Source: Ficedula albicollis (lineage: Eukaryota; Chordata; Aves; Passeriformes; Muscicapidae). Taken from it: a stretch of 64,000 nucleotides of DNA. Shown here piece by piece: positions 52,518-64,000 of the stretch. Position 1 is the stretch's first letter. Every line of letters begins with the position of its first letter. The notes under the pieces are model-generated. The model was not told the DNA's origin and did not search any database. It saw only the letters and a list, made by a program, of their open reading frames with translations. Position numbers and translations under genes: made by a program. The stretch lies in contig NC_021673.1 in the NCBI RefSeq assembly GCF_000247815.1, positions 2,828,124 to 2,892,123 of the forward strand, in the 5' to 3' direction.

Positions 52518-52600
52518 CTTGGAACGGTTTGGGTTGGAAGGGAACTTAAAGATAATTTAGTTCCAACTCCCTGACAGGGACAGCCAAAGCTTCTGAACCA
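52518..52600 (-). mobile_element. CR1 3' end fragment
   Basis: 'Ccttggaacggtttgggttggaagggaacttaaagataat' then 'ccaactccctgacagggaca'. Confidence 0.8.
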
Positions 52601-53274
52601 AATTCCAAACTTGCCTGTAGGTATCCATAGGAAATATCTCAGTACAAGATTGCCCTAATGCACCAAGTCCTGCAGAAAGAGAGAGATTTCCTCCCAAGTA
52701 GAGCCAGAGAGCCCAGGACAGTGAAAAAACCAGCCACAATGGGCAAAATAGTCAAAATAAAGCAGTCAGAAACCCTCCAGTGCCCAGCTGGGAATATTTT
52801 CACAGGCTTCACCCTTTTGTGTCTGCTCAGTCATGTTCACCACCAGGAAAGAGCAATAAAACCAGTTGGAGCATGAGCCTTTTGAGTCAAATAGACCAAC
52901 CTACTGCATGTGGAAAATCGATGGGCATTGATTTTATGGTATGTTGCACTGCCCCCTCCCCATGCTCTGCTCATTTTCCCCCAGGCAGTGGCAGGCAATA
53001 AATGATTTATTAATTTGATTCCCACTGTTTCCCATCCCATTGCTTTGTGTCTCAGGGTGTCTGATAAGCTTTGAGCCCTGAGTTCTGCAGGTGTGAACTC
53101 ATTGCTACTTGCAAGTTGGTATCATTAGATTTGTCTGGCATCATTAGATTTGGGGTATTTCCCTCCCATTTTTTAATTGCCTTCAGTATTTATGGTTTTA
53201 TTTCAGTCTGAAGGTTTGAGCTCACCCTCTTTGGCTTTATTTAACTCGTGAAGGGAAGGAACTGGTTAAAAACC

Positions 53275-53370
53275 TGGTCTAGTGGAAAGTGTCCCTGCCC
53301 ATGGCAGGGGATTAGAATTGGAGGAACTTTAAGGTCCCTTCCACCCCAAACCATCCCATAATTCCATGAT
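53275..53370 (+). mobile_element. CR1 3' end fragment
   Basis: 'Ggtctagtggaaagtgtccctgcccatggcaggggattag' to the tail 'ataattccatgatat'. Confidence 0.88.
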
Positions 53371-54158
53371 ATCTGTAAAGAACACAGGTCACTTCTCTGA
53401 TTTTAAATTTAAAAGTTGCTTGATGGTCTTTGCATCATTTTGCACCTCGGGTGCTCTTTGACAGTGTGGATGCTTTGTGGTTTTCATTCAGAAATTTGGA
53501 CAAAGCCTCTCAGTCTGAGGACAGGTTATAAAAGCCATAAAATTCAAGCAGAGTGTGTAGAACACATCCCAGACAAGCAGACATTGGGACTGGCATGGAA
53601 AAGGCTCGAATTACTTGAAGAGAGCTTAGCATAATGGCTGGTTTTCTTCTGCAAAGAGCTTTCTACAAAGCACACAAAAGCAGTGCTTAAAGAGAAATGA
53701 TTTGTGGCACAAGTGGTGTGATAAACATCTGAATACGAAGGTGTTCCTGGTGAGGAGCCCTGTAAATGTTTATGTCTCTGAATGTTTATGGTCCTTAGGT
53801 TGTGCACAGGGACTTTCAGGTGTCTGAATATCCGTGGCTGGGGCTGTTTGAGGTCTCCTGTTTGGCCCCAGGAGGTTTGGGTCTCCTGTAGGTTGTGTGT
53901 GGATGAATGTCTTGGGCTGCAATAGAGGATGTGGCCAGAAATGTGAATTCTGTCCCATCTGCTGCAGCCGGGTGGGGCAGTGACCCTGATCTCCTGGCAC
54001 ATATTATCTGCTCATGGGCCAGCTTTAAACCAGCTGGGCAATCATCTTTATCTTCCCACAGCCCATCCTCCCTCCAGGAGATATCTCCTGTTCATGGCCA
54101 CTGAGTCCCAGGGCATGACTGATAAAATTACATCATCCCATGGGAGATGCTCCAGCCA

Positions 54159-54786
<628 letters not shown>

Positions 54787-54837
54787 AGACACCTGTCCTT
54801 CAAACCAGGACAACATCTCAGGTGTCCCAACACTGGA

Positions 54838-54990
54838 TTATGGAATCACAGCACCCCAAAATGGCCTGGGGTTGAAACATCACCCAGTGCCCCCCCTGCC
54901 ATGGCAGGGACACCTCCCCCTGCCCCAGGTGCTCCAGCCTGGCCTTGGACACTCCCAGGGATGAGGCAGCCACAGCTTCTCTGTGAAGTC
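54838..54990 (-). mobile_element. CR1 3' end fragment
   Basis: 'Atggaatcacagcaccccaaaatggcctgggg' through 'ctgccatggcagggacacc' to 'gcagccacagcttctctg'. Confidence 0.85.
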
Positions 54991-55570
54991 TCAGCCCTTG
55001 TATTGGCCTCATCCTCTATGTTCATCTGCAAATGTGATTTATTTCTTGGATCACCACAGGCAGTAAAGCAGAGTGTCCCTCAGAACACAGAGCTCCCTTT
55101 CTCCCAGCATGCAGCCATCAGTGAACACCCACAGAGCTGCTGGGGGTGGTGATGGGGTTAATCCTGCCCAGCTCCTCTTGGATTTTCTGGATGGCTCTGC
55201 TTCAATCAACTGCTTTCCTATTTTATCCAGATCTCTAGTTCCAGGCTGCCACAGTGGTGCAAAGCCAGTACAGCCTTGTCCTCTGGAAGAAAAGTTATTT
55301 CTTTATTTCTCTGTTTCCCATTGCTTCATTTTGTGTTCATCTTGAATTTATTTGGGGTAAATTTACCTCTTTATAAGTGGAGTCACTGGAGGCAGCTGCA
55401 ACCCTGGTTTGAATGGGAGGACCAGGTGACACTGGAGTCATTCCTCATTCCAAGGAATGCAACCTTGGCTTGCTAATTCTCCTTATACTCTCACACAATT
55501 TCAAGGTTCTGAAGCTTTAGGAAAACCACAGGTGCCACAAGACTGACACATATTCCTGAACTGGCAGCAG

Positions 55571-55760
55571 GGTGAACAAGGTTAATCTTTTGTGATGACA
55601 AAAATCTTTGTGTTTGCACTGGGAGCTGTTCTGGAGTCATGGCATGAGGTTGGAAAGGACAAGGTGAACGAGGTAATTTTTTTGTGATGACGAAAATCTT
55701 TGTGTTTGCACTGGGAGCTGTTCTGGAGTCGTGGAATGAGGCTGGAAAGAACCTCTGGAG
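55571..55760. repeat. 92-bp tandem duplication
   Basis: The unit 'ggtgaacaaggttaatc...gcactgggagctgttctggag' at 55571 repeats at 55663 with several substitutions. Confidence 0.92.
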
Positions 55761-55830
55761 TCACCAGGTCCAATCCCCACCTAGCTCAGGCTGCCCATTC
55801 CCCTTCCAACCAGCTGAATTCTCTTCTGAA
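55733..55830 (-). mobile_element. CR1-like fragment
   Basis: 'Gaatgaggctggaaagaacctctggagtcaccaggtccaatcc' and 'tcaggctgcccattcccc' resemble the reverse of an old CR1 3' end. Confidence 0.55.
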
Positions 55831-56569
55831 GCACAACTTTTGCCTCTAGAGCTTGGCTGAACCCTCTAGGGAGAGTGATGAAAGGCATTGATCTGCACAG
55901 GGGGAGCTTGGCCAAGAGCCCTGGTGCATTATCCCTCACACGAGGCGCTGGCTTTGTTCGAGGTGAGTTATGCCTGTGATCATTTCAAAAGGCTGCAAAC
56001 GGGCTGCAGGAGACAAAGCAGACAGGCAGGCTGTAATGAAGTGCCTCCCATCCCAAAACTGTGCTCAGTCTCAAGGATCCCTCTCATCCATTAAGGATTG
56101 ATTTGAGGGGACAGCACGAAGCAGAGCTGCCAGCTGGCCCCGATGTGGAAATGCAGAGCAGCTCCCGGGGAATGGATGAAATCCCATCGATCCAGAAATG
56201 CTGAATGAAATGAGCTCATGGAGCAGGGTCTGGGGGAGGGAGCTGGGGGACAGCGACAGGATCAGGTGGCAGAAGAGGTGAACTCCACAGATGTGAGGCG
56301 GGAGGACCATGAGGGGGTTTGGGCAGGTATTTTTGGGTGTGTTTGTTTGTTGTGCGTGTCCCCTGGGTGTGGGGGACCTGTGCTTTATTAGCAGTGACAT
56401 GAGATGGTCTGGAAAAACTTTCCATCATGGTACAACAGCAAAACTCTTCAGATTTCAGTATAAAAGAGCCAGAGGTCGAGCTCAGGTGCCAAAGGCTGGA
56501 CTGTGCTCACTTCTAAATTGCTTGTTTTACCTCCAGCTGCACCTGCCCAAAAATGAGGAATGGTGGCCA

Positions 56570-57035
56570 AATTTGAGGGACTGATTTCTCCCCCTCTGCT
56601 CCACTCTCATGAGGCCCCAGCTGCAGATGCCAACATCAGGAAATGGAGCTGCTGCAGTGATCCAGAAAAGGCCACGGAGATGCTCCAAGAGCTGGAGCCC
56701 CTCTGCTCTGGAGCCAGGCTGGGGGAGCTGCATGAGTTCAGTTGTTCAGGGCTGGGAGAGAGAGCTGAGGGGATTTTATGGTCTTTGAAAAAGTGAAGGG
56801 AATAAACTCCTTCCCATCTGCAAAGGGAAAAGTACAGAAATTATAGATTAGTGCCACAACAGGGGATTTTTAGTTCAGTTTTAGGAAAAGCTTCCTCGTG
56901 GTGAGGCTGGTTCAAAATCTGAAATGATTTGGGAGAAATGTCACTGTCCCTGGAGGAAGAAAACCTAGAAAAACACTGTCACAGCCATTAAGTATCACCA
57001 GGATGGTTTAGGCAGAACCAAGAGCTGATTCCAGC
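56570..57035 (+). mobile_element. CR1 LINE fragment
   Basis: Contains the 'ctcatgaggccccagctgcag', 'gccacggagatgctccaagagctggagcccctctgctctggagccaggctggg' and 'cttcctcgtggtgaggctgg' blocks. The 3' tail has decayed. Confidence 0.85.
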
Positions 57036-57474
57036 ACCTATTCAATCATTCCTCCATGGGAAAAGCAGGGACAGGAGCAGACACAAACACTGTTTCTAAG
57101 AGGTGTGGGAAAGAAGATGAACTTTAAAAAAGCTCAGGAGACATGGGATTAATTCCTTGCCCTGCTGCAGAATTCCTGGGTTTCCTCCCCAGCTTGTTTA
57201 GCCTTTCTCTGCCTTATTTCCTGCCCATGGGAATGGTTTGGCAGTCAGGAGGAGCTGCAGAGGGGCTCAGGCACAGGCACAGGAGGATTTAAGGGTGCCA
57301 TGGTGCAGGGCAGTGACATTGTGAGCTGCCTCATGCTGTCCCAGAAGAACATGAGGTCTCCTTTTCCATCCAGGAGAAAGTCTGGGCCTGGCACTGAATG
57401 TTTGAGACTTGGAGAAAAGAGTTGAGAAAACACTTTTCTCTGTCTGAACAACACCAGCATTGTCAGCAGGAAAA

Positions 57475-57530
57475 AATAAAATAAAATAAATAAATGAATA
57501 AAATAAATGAATAAAATTTTAAAAATTTAA
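57475..57530. repeat. (AAATA/AAATAAAT)n simple repeat
   Basis: 'Aaaataaaataaaataaataaatgaataaaataaatg' type low-complexity sequence. Confidence 0.9.
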
Positions 57531-57839
57531 TTTTTACTTAACGTGTAAAAATTAAATTTCAAATCTAAACCTGTCACCCAGGACTCCTTTTACAGAAGAA
57601 TAAAAGACACCAGTGGTCCAGAATCCATCTCCCTGGTCCTGCAGATCTCAGGAGTGATTCAATTCCTACACACAGCTGCCAAATACCATTGGGGATGGCA
57701 TCTGAGACATATTGATGGGACTGGCAGGAGTCACAGAGGATTTATGGGGATCAGCATCCTCCTGAAAAGGCAGCTGGAGGCCAGGAGGGATATCTGGGGG
57801 GTCCAGAATGGATTTGGGAGGGCAGAGCCTGCCTAGGAT

Positions 57840-58403
57840 GGGAGTTTTCTGTGCTGACAAGAACTGACCCTCAAGAAAACACAGCTTTTGACCTGGAACT
57901 GACCCTCAGGAAAACACAGCTTTTGACCTGGAGCCTTGGAGAAAACTTCCAAAATTGAATGATAGAACTAGAACCACTGGTGTGTAGTTTGAAAAGAAGT
58001 GTGTAGTATCACATGCTGGAAAATTTAGGATTTAAAGTTTTGGAATACAGCAATATATAAAAAGCAAGATGGAGGTTTTAGGGCAGAGGTTTCTTTCTTC
58101 TTCACCTTTTTCATAGGTTTGAGTGGTACCTTTGTAATTGGATAGAAAATTCTGCATTGCAAGTCACGGGTGTGTGGTTATTGGGTTAAGAGTAAAAATA
58201 ATTTAGGTGTCCATTCTTAATTGGACAGCTTGTACTTAAAAAAAGTCATAGAGAGAGAAATACATTGCCATTTTTAGCTTGTTAACTAGAAGTGCTGTAA
58301 AACTCACTGTAACATAGATAAGAATTAATAAACATCTGAGTCCAAACACGAAATTCTGTCTCTCGAGCTTTTAATCCCGACTCTGGCAAAAGAGAAAAAA
58401 GAA
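57840..58403 (+). mobile_element. LTR, 5'-altered copy of the 47.5-kb family
   Basis: Aligns with the 47461-48066 LTR from its 'tttctgtgct...actgaccc' block through 'gtgtgtagt...tcacatg', 'ggttattgggttaagagtaaaaataat', 'cttgttaactagaagtgctgtaaaactcactgta' to 'agcttttaatcccgactctgg'. Its first bases are replaced, and a 35-bp unit ('gaactgaccctcaagaaaac') is duplicated at 57861 and 57896. No viral genes. Confidence 0.78.
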
Positions 58404-58511
58404 GATAAAATGCAATAGGGGATACAAAGGGGGTGTAAAACCTCTCAGGGTGCTGTGCCTTCCCCTCTCCTGCTCTGTAGCAGCAGGGCAGGACTGGAAC
58501 AGGTTTTATCT

Positions 58512-58546
58512 TGTTGGAGCCCTGAAGCCTGGGAGTTTTGAGCTTT

Positions 58547-58591
<45 letters not shown>

Positions 58592-59155
58592 TTGTTGGAG
58601 CCCTGAAGCCTGGGAGTTGTGAGCTTTCTGTGCTTTCTGGCACTGACCCCCAAAAAACACTGCTTGTGACTTGAGGCCTTGGAGGAACCTTCCAGATTTG
58701 AGTGATGGAGTTGGGAGGACTGGTGTGTAGTTAGAAGTGTGTAATTTCACATGGTGAAGGGTTTGGAATTTGGGGTTTTAGAATATAATAATAGGTATGG
58801 GACAAGATGAGTGTTCTTGGTGTTGTCTCTTCTTCCTTCTTCTTCTTGATTTCAGGCAGCAGTTTTTGGTTGGATGGAAAATCCCTCAGTGTGGGTCACA
58901 GGTGTTTGGTCATTGGGTCAAAAGCATAAATAATATAGATGTTAGTTTATAATTGGATAGTTAGACTTTAAAAGATCTTGTAATGAGCAAGATTCACCTC
59001 CATTTTCTTGCTTTTAGCTTGTTAGCTAGAGGTGCTGTAAAATTCACTGTACTATAGATAAAAATTGATAAACAACTGAGTCCAAACACAAAAATCCATC
59101 TCTCAAGCTTCAATCCCGATTCTGAGTGAAGGCAGAGGAAAAAAGAAGATAAACA
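58512..59155 (+). mobile_element. LTR, third copy of the same family, disrupted by a C run
   Basis: Starts TGTTGGAGCCCTGAAGCC at 58512. After about 40 bases it is broken by 58552-58591 (C run), after which its first 42 bases are repeated, and it continues to about 59155. It has the family's 'cataaataatata' and 'gctgtaaaattcactgtac' blocks. No gag, pol or env sequence lies between it and the LTR at 57840. Confidence 0.82.
58552..58591. repeat. 40-base C run flanked by the same 42 bases, probable assembly join
   Basis: The 42-base sequence starting 'cttgttggagccctgaagcc' occurs at 58510-58551 and again at 58591-58632 with one difference (gttttg/gttgtg). Confidence 0.9.
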
Positions 59156-59512
59156 CTAATATTGTGTGACCAAGGTGAACGTGGTGCTTGCTTTCCTCCT
59201 GTGTTGCTGCCAACAGAGAAGCAAATGCTCACATCCACCAGGAGCCAGCAGGAAAACCTGCTCCTTCCCCTCCTGACAAACACAGGCACTTGTCATCCCA
59301 GCTCCTGCTGAAAAGGCAGCCAGAACTGTGAAACTGGTGTCAGGAGAAAGCAAATTTAAGCCTGCCTGTGGGTGGTGGAGCAGAGCCCTCTTCCTCAGCA
59401 AGCTTGATACCAAGTGCCATAAATAATTCGAGTGAATAAACAGGAGAAGATTCCTCTTGCTGCAGATGTGCAGAGGTTGGAATAAAAGCAGGTGCCTTTC
59501 CCTGGAGTATCA

Positions 59513-59820
59513 CAGAATTATTAAGAGCTGCAAGAGCATGGAGTCCAAGCTGTGATTGATCCCCATTGTGTCACCCAGCCCAGAGCACTGAGTGCCTTCC
59601 CTGGACACCTCCAGGGATGGGCACTCCAAACCTCCCTGGGCAGCTCCTCCCAATGCCTGAACACCCTCTCAGTGTGAATTTTTCCCCAAAATCCAATCTC
59701 AACCTCCCCTGGCACAGCTTGAGGCTGTTTCCTCAGTTCCCCCCCAGCTGCCCCCTCCTGTCAGGGAGTTTTAGAGTGACAAGGTCCCCCCTGAGCCTCC
59801 TTTTCTCCACATTAAACACT
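59513..59820 (-). mobile_element. CR1 LINE fragment (distinct subfamily)
   Basis: Reverse CR1: 'tatcacagaattattaagagctgcaagagcatggagtcc', 'ctgggcagctcctcccaatgcctgaacaccctc', 'caatctcaacctcccctggcacagcttgaggc' and 'aaggtcccccctgagcctccttttctcc'. Well preserved over 300 bp. Confidence 0.9.
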
Positions 59821-61388
59821 GCCAGTAATGTTAAATGAAGTTACATTGAGTGAAGCCACAACACTGCTGGTTTCTTCCTCCAGCAGCAGCTGGAGATCCT
59901 GGGTGGAGCAGAATTGTGATGGGAGGGTCCTGACCCTCCATGAAGGATGATTTCCCTCCTTGGACACCTGGCATGAGGTTCAGCTGTAGCAAAGCAAACT
60001 CCCTCCCTGTGTTTCACCTTTCAAGGGACAAGACATTCCTGGCATAACACATATCCTGATTTTTTTCCTTGCCTTGCCAGTGATTTTCAACTCTGACAAA
60101 CCTGGCAGCATCTTTCTGTTGTACCTGATAGTTCAAACAGGCTTTTTCTGGGTTTTAAATCCAGGGAAATGTTTAAGCCTGGGTGATCTTTGGAGGGGAG
60201 ATTCTCTAAAGAATGGATATAAATCTCAGTGTCTCTTTTGGATTAGGGTTTCATTGCTAACCCAGGAAGGCTGTGTGGTTTTAAACTTCCACTGAAGTTT
60301 CTCATTAAGGAATTAAAGCCCTAAATACCTCCTGGCACCAAAAATCCTGAACCCAAGTGCAGGATTTAATGATACATTGCAACTTGGAGGCCACATAAAC
60401 TGTGAAGCATCACACTGGTCTGCAGGAAAAAGTCAGAAAAATGGGTGGCTTTGCTTTGGGGCGAGGGGGAGGCAGAATTTAAATTTTCCTGTGCCATTTG
60501 ATAACTGTGCAAATCTATTTTTGAATGGCCTGGCTGGGCTGGGCAGCCCTGGACTGGCCCAGAACACCAGGTACAGGCACACAGGGAGCAGGGGTCAGTT
60601 CTGTGCTCCTGTGATGACCAAAAACTGAGTTAATTCCTCCTCTCTTTGACCATTTTGTCCCTTTGGGCCTCTGTTTCCTATAAAAATGGACATAGTGATT
60701 TTTTTTAATGGCTGAATTGTGTCCCTGGGAAGGCAGTGGAGAGGTTTGGGTTATTTTGGGGAGGATTGGTTTGGGTTATTTTGGCAGGGGTTGCTCTGTG
60801 CAGTAAATCCCAAGTGACAGAGCTGCCCATGAAGTCCTGTGTGTGCCCCATGCTCCCAGAACAGCTCCACAGAATTCCCTGGGATCCAGGTGCTGTTTTC
60901 TCTCATGCCATTAGGTGGTGGTGGAAGAAGCAAGACAGACAAAGATCCCCAGAGCTTCAAACCAGGAAAATCAGAAAATTCCTTCAACTTCTCACAAGGG
61001 AAATATTTCTTTGCTGTCTGCTCAAGGAAATGAAAAATGGGGAGGGTGATGCCACATGTGAGGAATTGCTGGGGAAGCAAAGCCAGTCCCTGCTCTAGGA
61101 GAGGACAGGGAGCACAGAAACCTCAGGATTTGGGCACAGGAACCACAGGGAGGAGAGCAGGGGGTGAAGCTCTGCGGATTTTCTCCCTGGTGAAAATCTG
61201 GGAAGGAAGGTGGGAAGGGGTGGGAGGCAGCAGTGGAGGGGGAGGAAGGAGGTTTGAGAGCCAGGCAGGGTCCTGGCAGCTTGATCTAGGGAACAAACCC
61301 TTCCTCCTAAGGGTTGAGGTGTGAAAACTCAGACCTGGAGAGGAACAGGAAGGGGCAAAAAACCAAGAAAACTCAGAACAAGCAACCG
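59821..61388. other. Intergenic, no gene recognised
   Basis: Open frames of 90-120 codons occur on both strands (60736-61098 plus, 60751-61080 minus), but none has recognisable domains. Confidence 0.5.
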
Positions 61389-61412
61389 ACCACACACACA
61401 CACACACACACA
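61389..61412. repeat. (CA)n microsatellite
   Basis: About eleven CA repeats followed by an A run. Confidence 0.95.
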
Positions 61413-61469
61413 AAAATCTCTGCTTTGCTCTCCATGGCTTTGATTGACTGCAAGGGGCTGGTTTAGAAA

Positions 61470-61530
61470 AATCATAAAATCATTATGGCTGGGAAAGTCC
61501 CCTAAGGCCTTGGAGTCCACGCTTGACATG
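61470..61530 (-). mobile_element. Possible CR1 3' end fragment
   Basis: 'Aaatcataaaatcattatggctgggaaagtcccctaaggcc' resembles a reversed CR1 tail. Confidence 0.5.
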
Positions 61531-62414
61531 ATGTCTTGTCTTCAATGTCCCTGTGCTGTCACCTCAGCAGAGGAGCCCTGCTGGGTACCAGGAACACCCC
61601 ACAGGGAATTTGTCTTTCTGTGTAAAACATTTGTGCCCTCCTGGGTGCCAGGAACGAGGGACTAGAGCCTGAACACTCCCCTTTTTGCCCCCTAGACTCA
61701 GCCTAAAGCAGCAGCCAGGATCTGTGCTGCTTTTCCCCCTTTAACTGGCTTCACATCCTGCGACCCAGCAGGGCTGGATTTCCCTGCAAGGAAATTCCCC
61801 AGGCAGGGGCTGCACACACTGGCAGGGATTAGGAGCTCTAAATCCACAGCATTTGGCATCTGCTCCTGCAAAACCCCAAGCTGAAACTGCATTCTGAGCT
61901 GAACTGGTGATGGGAGGGATGGAGGCAGTGCCACAACACTGCAGGAGCTCTGTGAGCACAAAGCTCCAAGGAAAGGCAGGACCAGGACTGGAGAGAAGGG
62001 AGCCACTGCAACCAGGATGTCCCTTTGACAGTGAGAAACTGAATTAAAGCCTGAAAACTTCAAATGCTTTAATAGAAAGAGCTTCTAGTCCTTCAGAAGA
62101 GATTTTTCTATCAGATATTTCCTTTTGGATGCCCCTCTCCAGCTCCCAGCAGGGAATATCCAGTGGAATATCTCTCACATCCTGGGTGCAGCATGCTGTG
62201 TTTTTTCACTCCCTATCCTTTATGAGAGGTTTTATGTTTTTTTTAATCTTGCTGAGGCAATAAGAGCCCTTCTCCTGTGAAGGACACAGTTTGGTTTGCA
62301 GCCTGCCCCGTGGTGTTGGAAGCTGCTCTGTCTCAGTGAAGTGCCCTCAGAGCTGGATGATGGCCCTTGAACGCTGAGAATGAGGAACCAGAGAACTGAA
62401 AGGAATAAAATACA

Positions 62415-62600
62415 TCAGATTCCTGGAAAGGACCTTCAAGATCACCCAGTTCCAAGGCCCTGCCATGTGCTGGGACAGTTCCACTCGACCAGGATCCATC
62501 CAGCCTGGCCCTGGACACTTTCCCTGCTGCCTGAGGTGCTGGAAACAGCAGCACTGGGCACTCAGCCTGGAGAAGCTGCTGATTTTGGCCAGTGTGAACC
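62415..62600 (-). mobile_element. CR1 3' end fragment
   Basis: 'Ttcctggaaaggaccttcaagatcacccagttccaaggccctgccatgtgctgggaca' and 'ccatccagcctggccctggacac'. Confidence 0.82.
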
Positions 62601-62720
62601 CAGAAATGCCCATATTTCATTTAAACTGTTCTCTCTGAGAACTGTGTAAGTGCAAATGAACCCAGAAATGCCCATATTTCATTTAAACTTTTCCCTCTGA
62701 GAACTGTGTAATTGCAAAGA
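62597..62720. repeat. 62-bp tandem duplication
   Basis: 'Aacccagaaatgcccatatttcatttaaact' at 62597 repeats at 62659, with 'gttctctctgag' versus 'tttccctctgag' downstream. Confidence 0.92.
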
Positions 62721-64000
62721 TTCTTGTGTCTGGCTCTTGCTTTTCAGAGACATGGATGTCTCTTTTTGGGCCAGCCTGGGTCTTCCTCCCTTAGTGTTAT
62801 AAAACTTATCTGGAGAGACATTTGCTCACACCAGGCTCTCAGGAGACCTCAAATCCATCCTCATTTCATTTCTGACACAGTTTCCTTGAGTTTCCCCCAA
62901 GAATGTACAGATGGATTTGAAAGACCAGCAGTCACTGAGCACTGCTCTGTGTGTGTGAGTGTGTGCATTTGTGTGTCTTGTATTTGGGAGTTTGGATTTA
63001 ATATCTGCTTGAGCAGGGCTTTAGCAGGGCCTGAATTTGCTGATCTTGAGGCTGAGGCCAAGCTGTGGCCATCACCCCATTTCCCTGATTGCTCCTTGAA
63101 GTCTGCATGGCACAGCAAGAGGAAATGGTGCCACCAGCACAAGTCAGGGACAAATTCTGTCCCTGTGCTGCTCTGGTGGCCAGGGAGAGCCCAGGAGCCA
63201 CATGTTTCACCAGCTGCCACTGGGTTAACCAGGATTTGCTCACATCTGGAGAGCTGGGAGCAGTTTGTGATGCTTTTCCCCAGAGGGAGGACACAAGGAA
63301 ATAACTCAGTCAGGTGTGGCATCTCTGCACTGAGTAAATTCACCACCTCATTCCTTTTACTTTTTCCTTCCCTGTTTTGTAGGGAATCTCTTCAGCATGA
63401 AAAACAATTGACCTTTGACTTTTATGAAAAGTATAAAATAGGAGCTCGGGCTGCCCAAAGCCATTAAACCCCCAATTTTGTGCTCTTACAGCATAGGTGA
63501 CAGTGCTCTGGCCCATTGTACATCCTGCTGCACCCAAGTGTGGGCTGTTTAAAGACAATGAAATGTTCTTTGTAGAATGGTTTGGGACTTTAAGATCACT
63601 TCATTCTTGGGGTGACCATGGGCAGGGATGCTCCCACCGAGATCACGTTCTCCAAGTCTTGTAAAGGATTTTCTCACAGCTGTGAATCATCCTTGTGGTT
63701 TTCTTCTGAATCTTCTCCTGTTTTCTTTCATTTTTCTCTAAAAGTATTTTTAAAACATCTGCATCACTGACCTCTGCCTGCAAATTGTATTCTTCAGGCT
63801 ATGTAAATGACTTCAGAGAGAAATCTGCGTTCCCTTTGCAGGTTTGTTGTGTTTTTTCCTCTTTCAAACAAACAAAAAAACCCCCAAACAAACAAACAAA
63901 CAAACAAAAAACCACCCAGCCCAGATTTCCAGGATGTGCCTCCCCCTGGTTACTTGGGAGAGCTGGTCTTGGCTGTTCTGGGGGCTGAGCTGAGTTCCAT
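62721..64000. other. Intergenic to window end, no gene recognised
   Basis: A 251-codon open frame (62712-63467 plus) crosses a TG-rich microsatellite-like stretch at 62947-62980. It has no recognisable domain and a second long frame opposes it, so I treat it as chance. A (CAAA)n repeat occupies 63868-63912. Confidence 0.5.
63868..63912. repeat. (CAAA)n simple repeat
   Basis: Repeated 'caaacaaa' units interrupted by an A/C run. Confidence 0.93.

Noticed and set aside
61123..61413. A 96-codon minus-strand frame starting in Cys-Val repeats
   Set aside because: It begins inside the CA microsatellite; the Cys-Val repeat is the translation of GTGTGT.
62712..63467. A 251-codon plus-strand open frame
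   Set aside because: It passes through a TG-rich simple repeat, has no recognisable domain, is opposed by a 161-codon minus-strand frame over the same bases, and has no splice or promoter context.

Overview
This is a bird genome window, quite possibly a songbird. Its intergenic and intronic DNA is full of CR1 LINE fragments, mostly short 3' pieces in both orientations, with several solo-LTR-like elements. It carries two genes that are also neighbours in other vertebrates. There is no operon structure, CRISPR array or prokaryotic gene, and I found no convincing new biological system. The most unusual signals are assembly artefacts and recent local duplications.

Layout. Positions 1-2310 hold the first coding exon of NKTR (minus strand, 2253-2310) and the start of its next intron; the rest of NKTR lies off the left edge. 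A GC-rich promoter region follows, broken by a 667-base run of pure C (2630-3296). Positions 3.5-22 kb are intergenic: unique sequence, CR1 fragments, a 98-bp palindrome, a C-rich minisatellite and an LTR-like element. Positions 22.1-24.25 kb are the probable CpG-rich promoter region of SEC22C, mostly masked by a 1383-base C run and containing a near-perfect 370-bp tandem duplication. The complete SEC22C coding sequence runs from 28502 to 39562 on the plus strand: six coding exons, 304 residues, all junctions in phase. Its 3'UTR of about 3.2 kb ends near 42.83 kb. Positions 43-64 kb are intergenic, with CR1 copies, three related LTRs (one a clean solo LTR with a 6-bp target duplication nested inside a CR1), minisatellites and more C runs.

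Genes. NKTR encodes a large cyclophilin/RS-domain protein. SEC22C encodes an ER longin-domain, multi-pass membrane protein of ER-Golgi trafficking. They are head to head, about 20 kb or more apart. They share a neighbourhood, not a pathway. In human the small gene SS18L2 lies between them; I could not find it here.

Assembly quality. Eight runs of pure C (40 to 1383 bases) and an embedded Illumina adapter end (51429-51446) indicate gap filling with poly-G no-signal reads. Sequence next to these blocks should be treated with caution.
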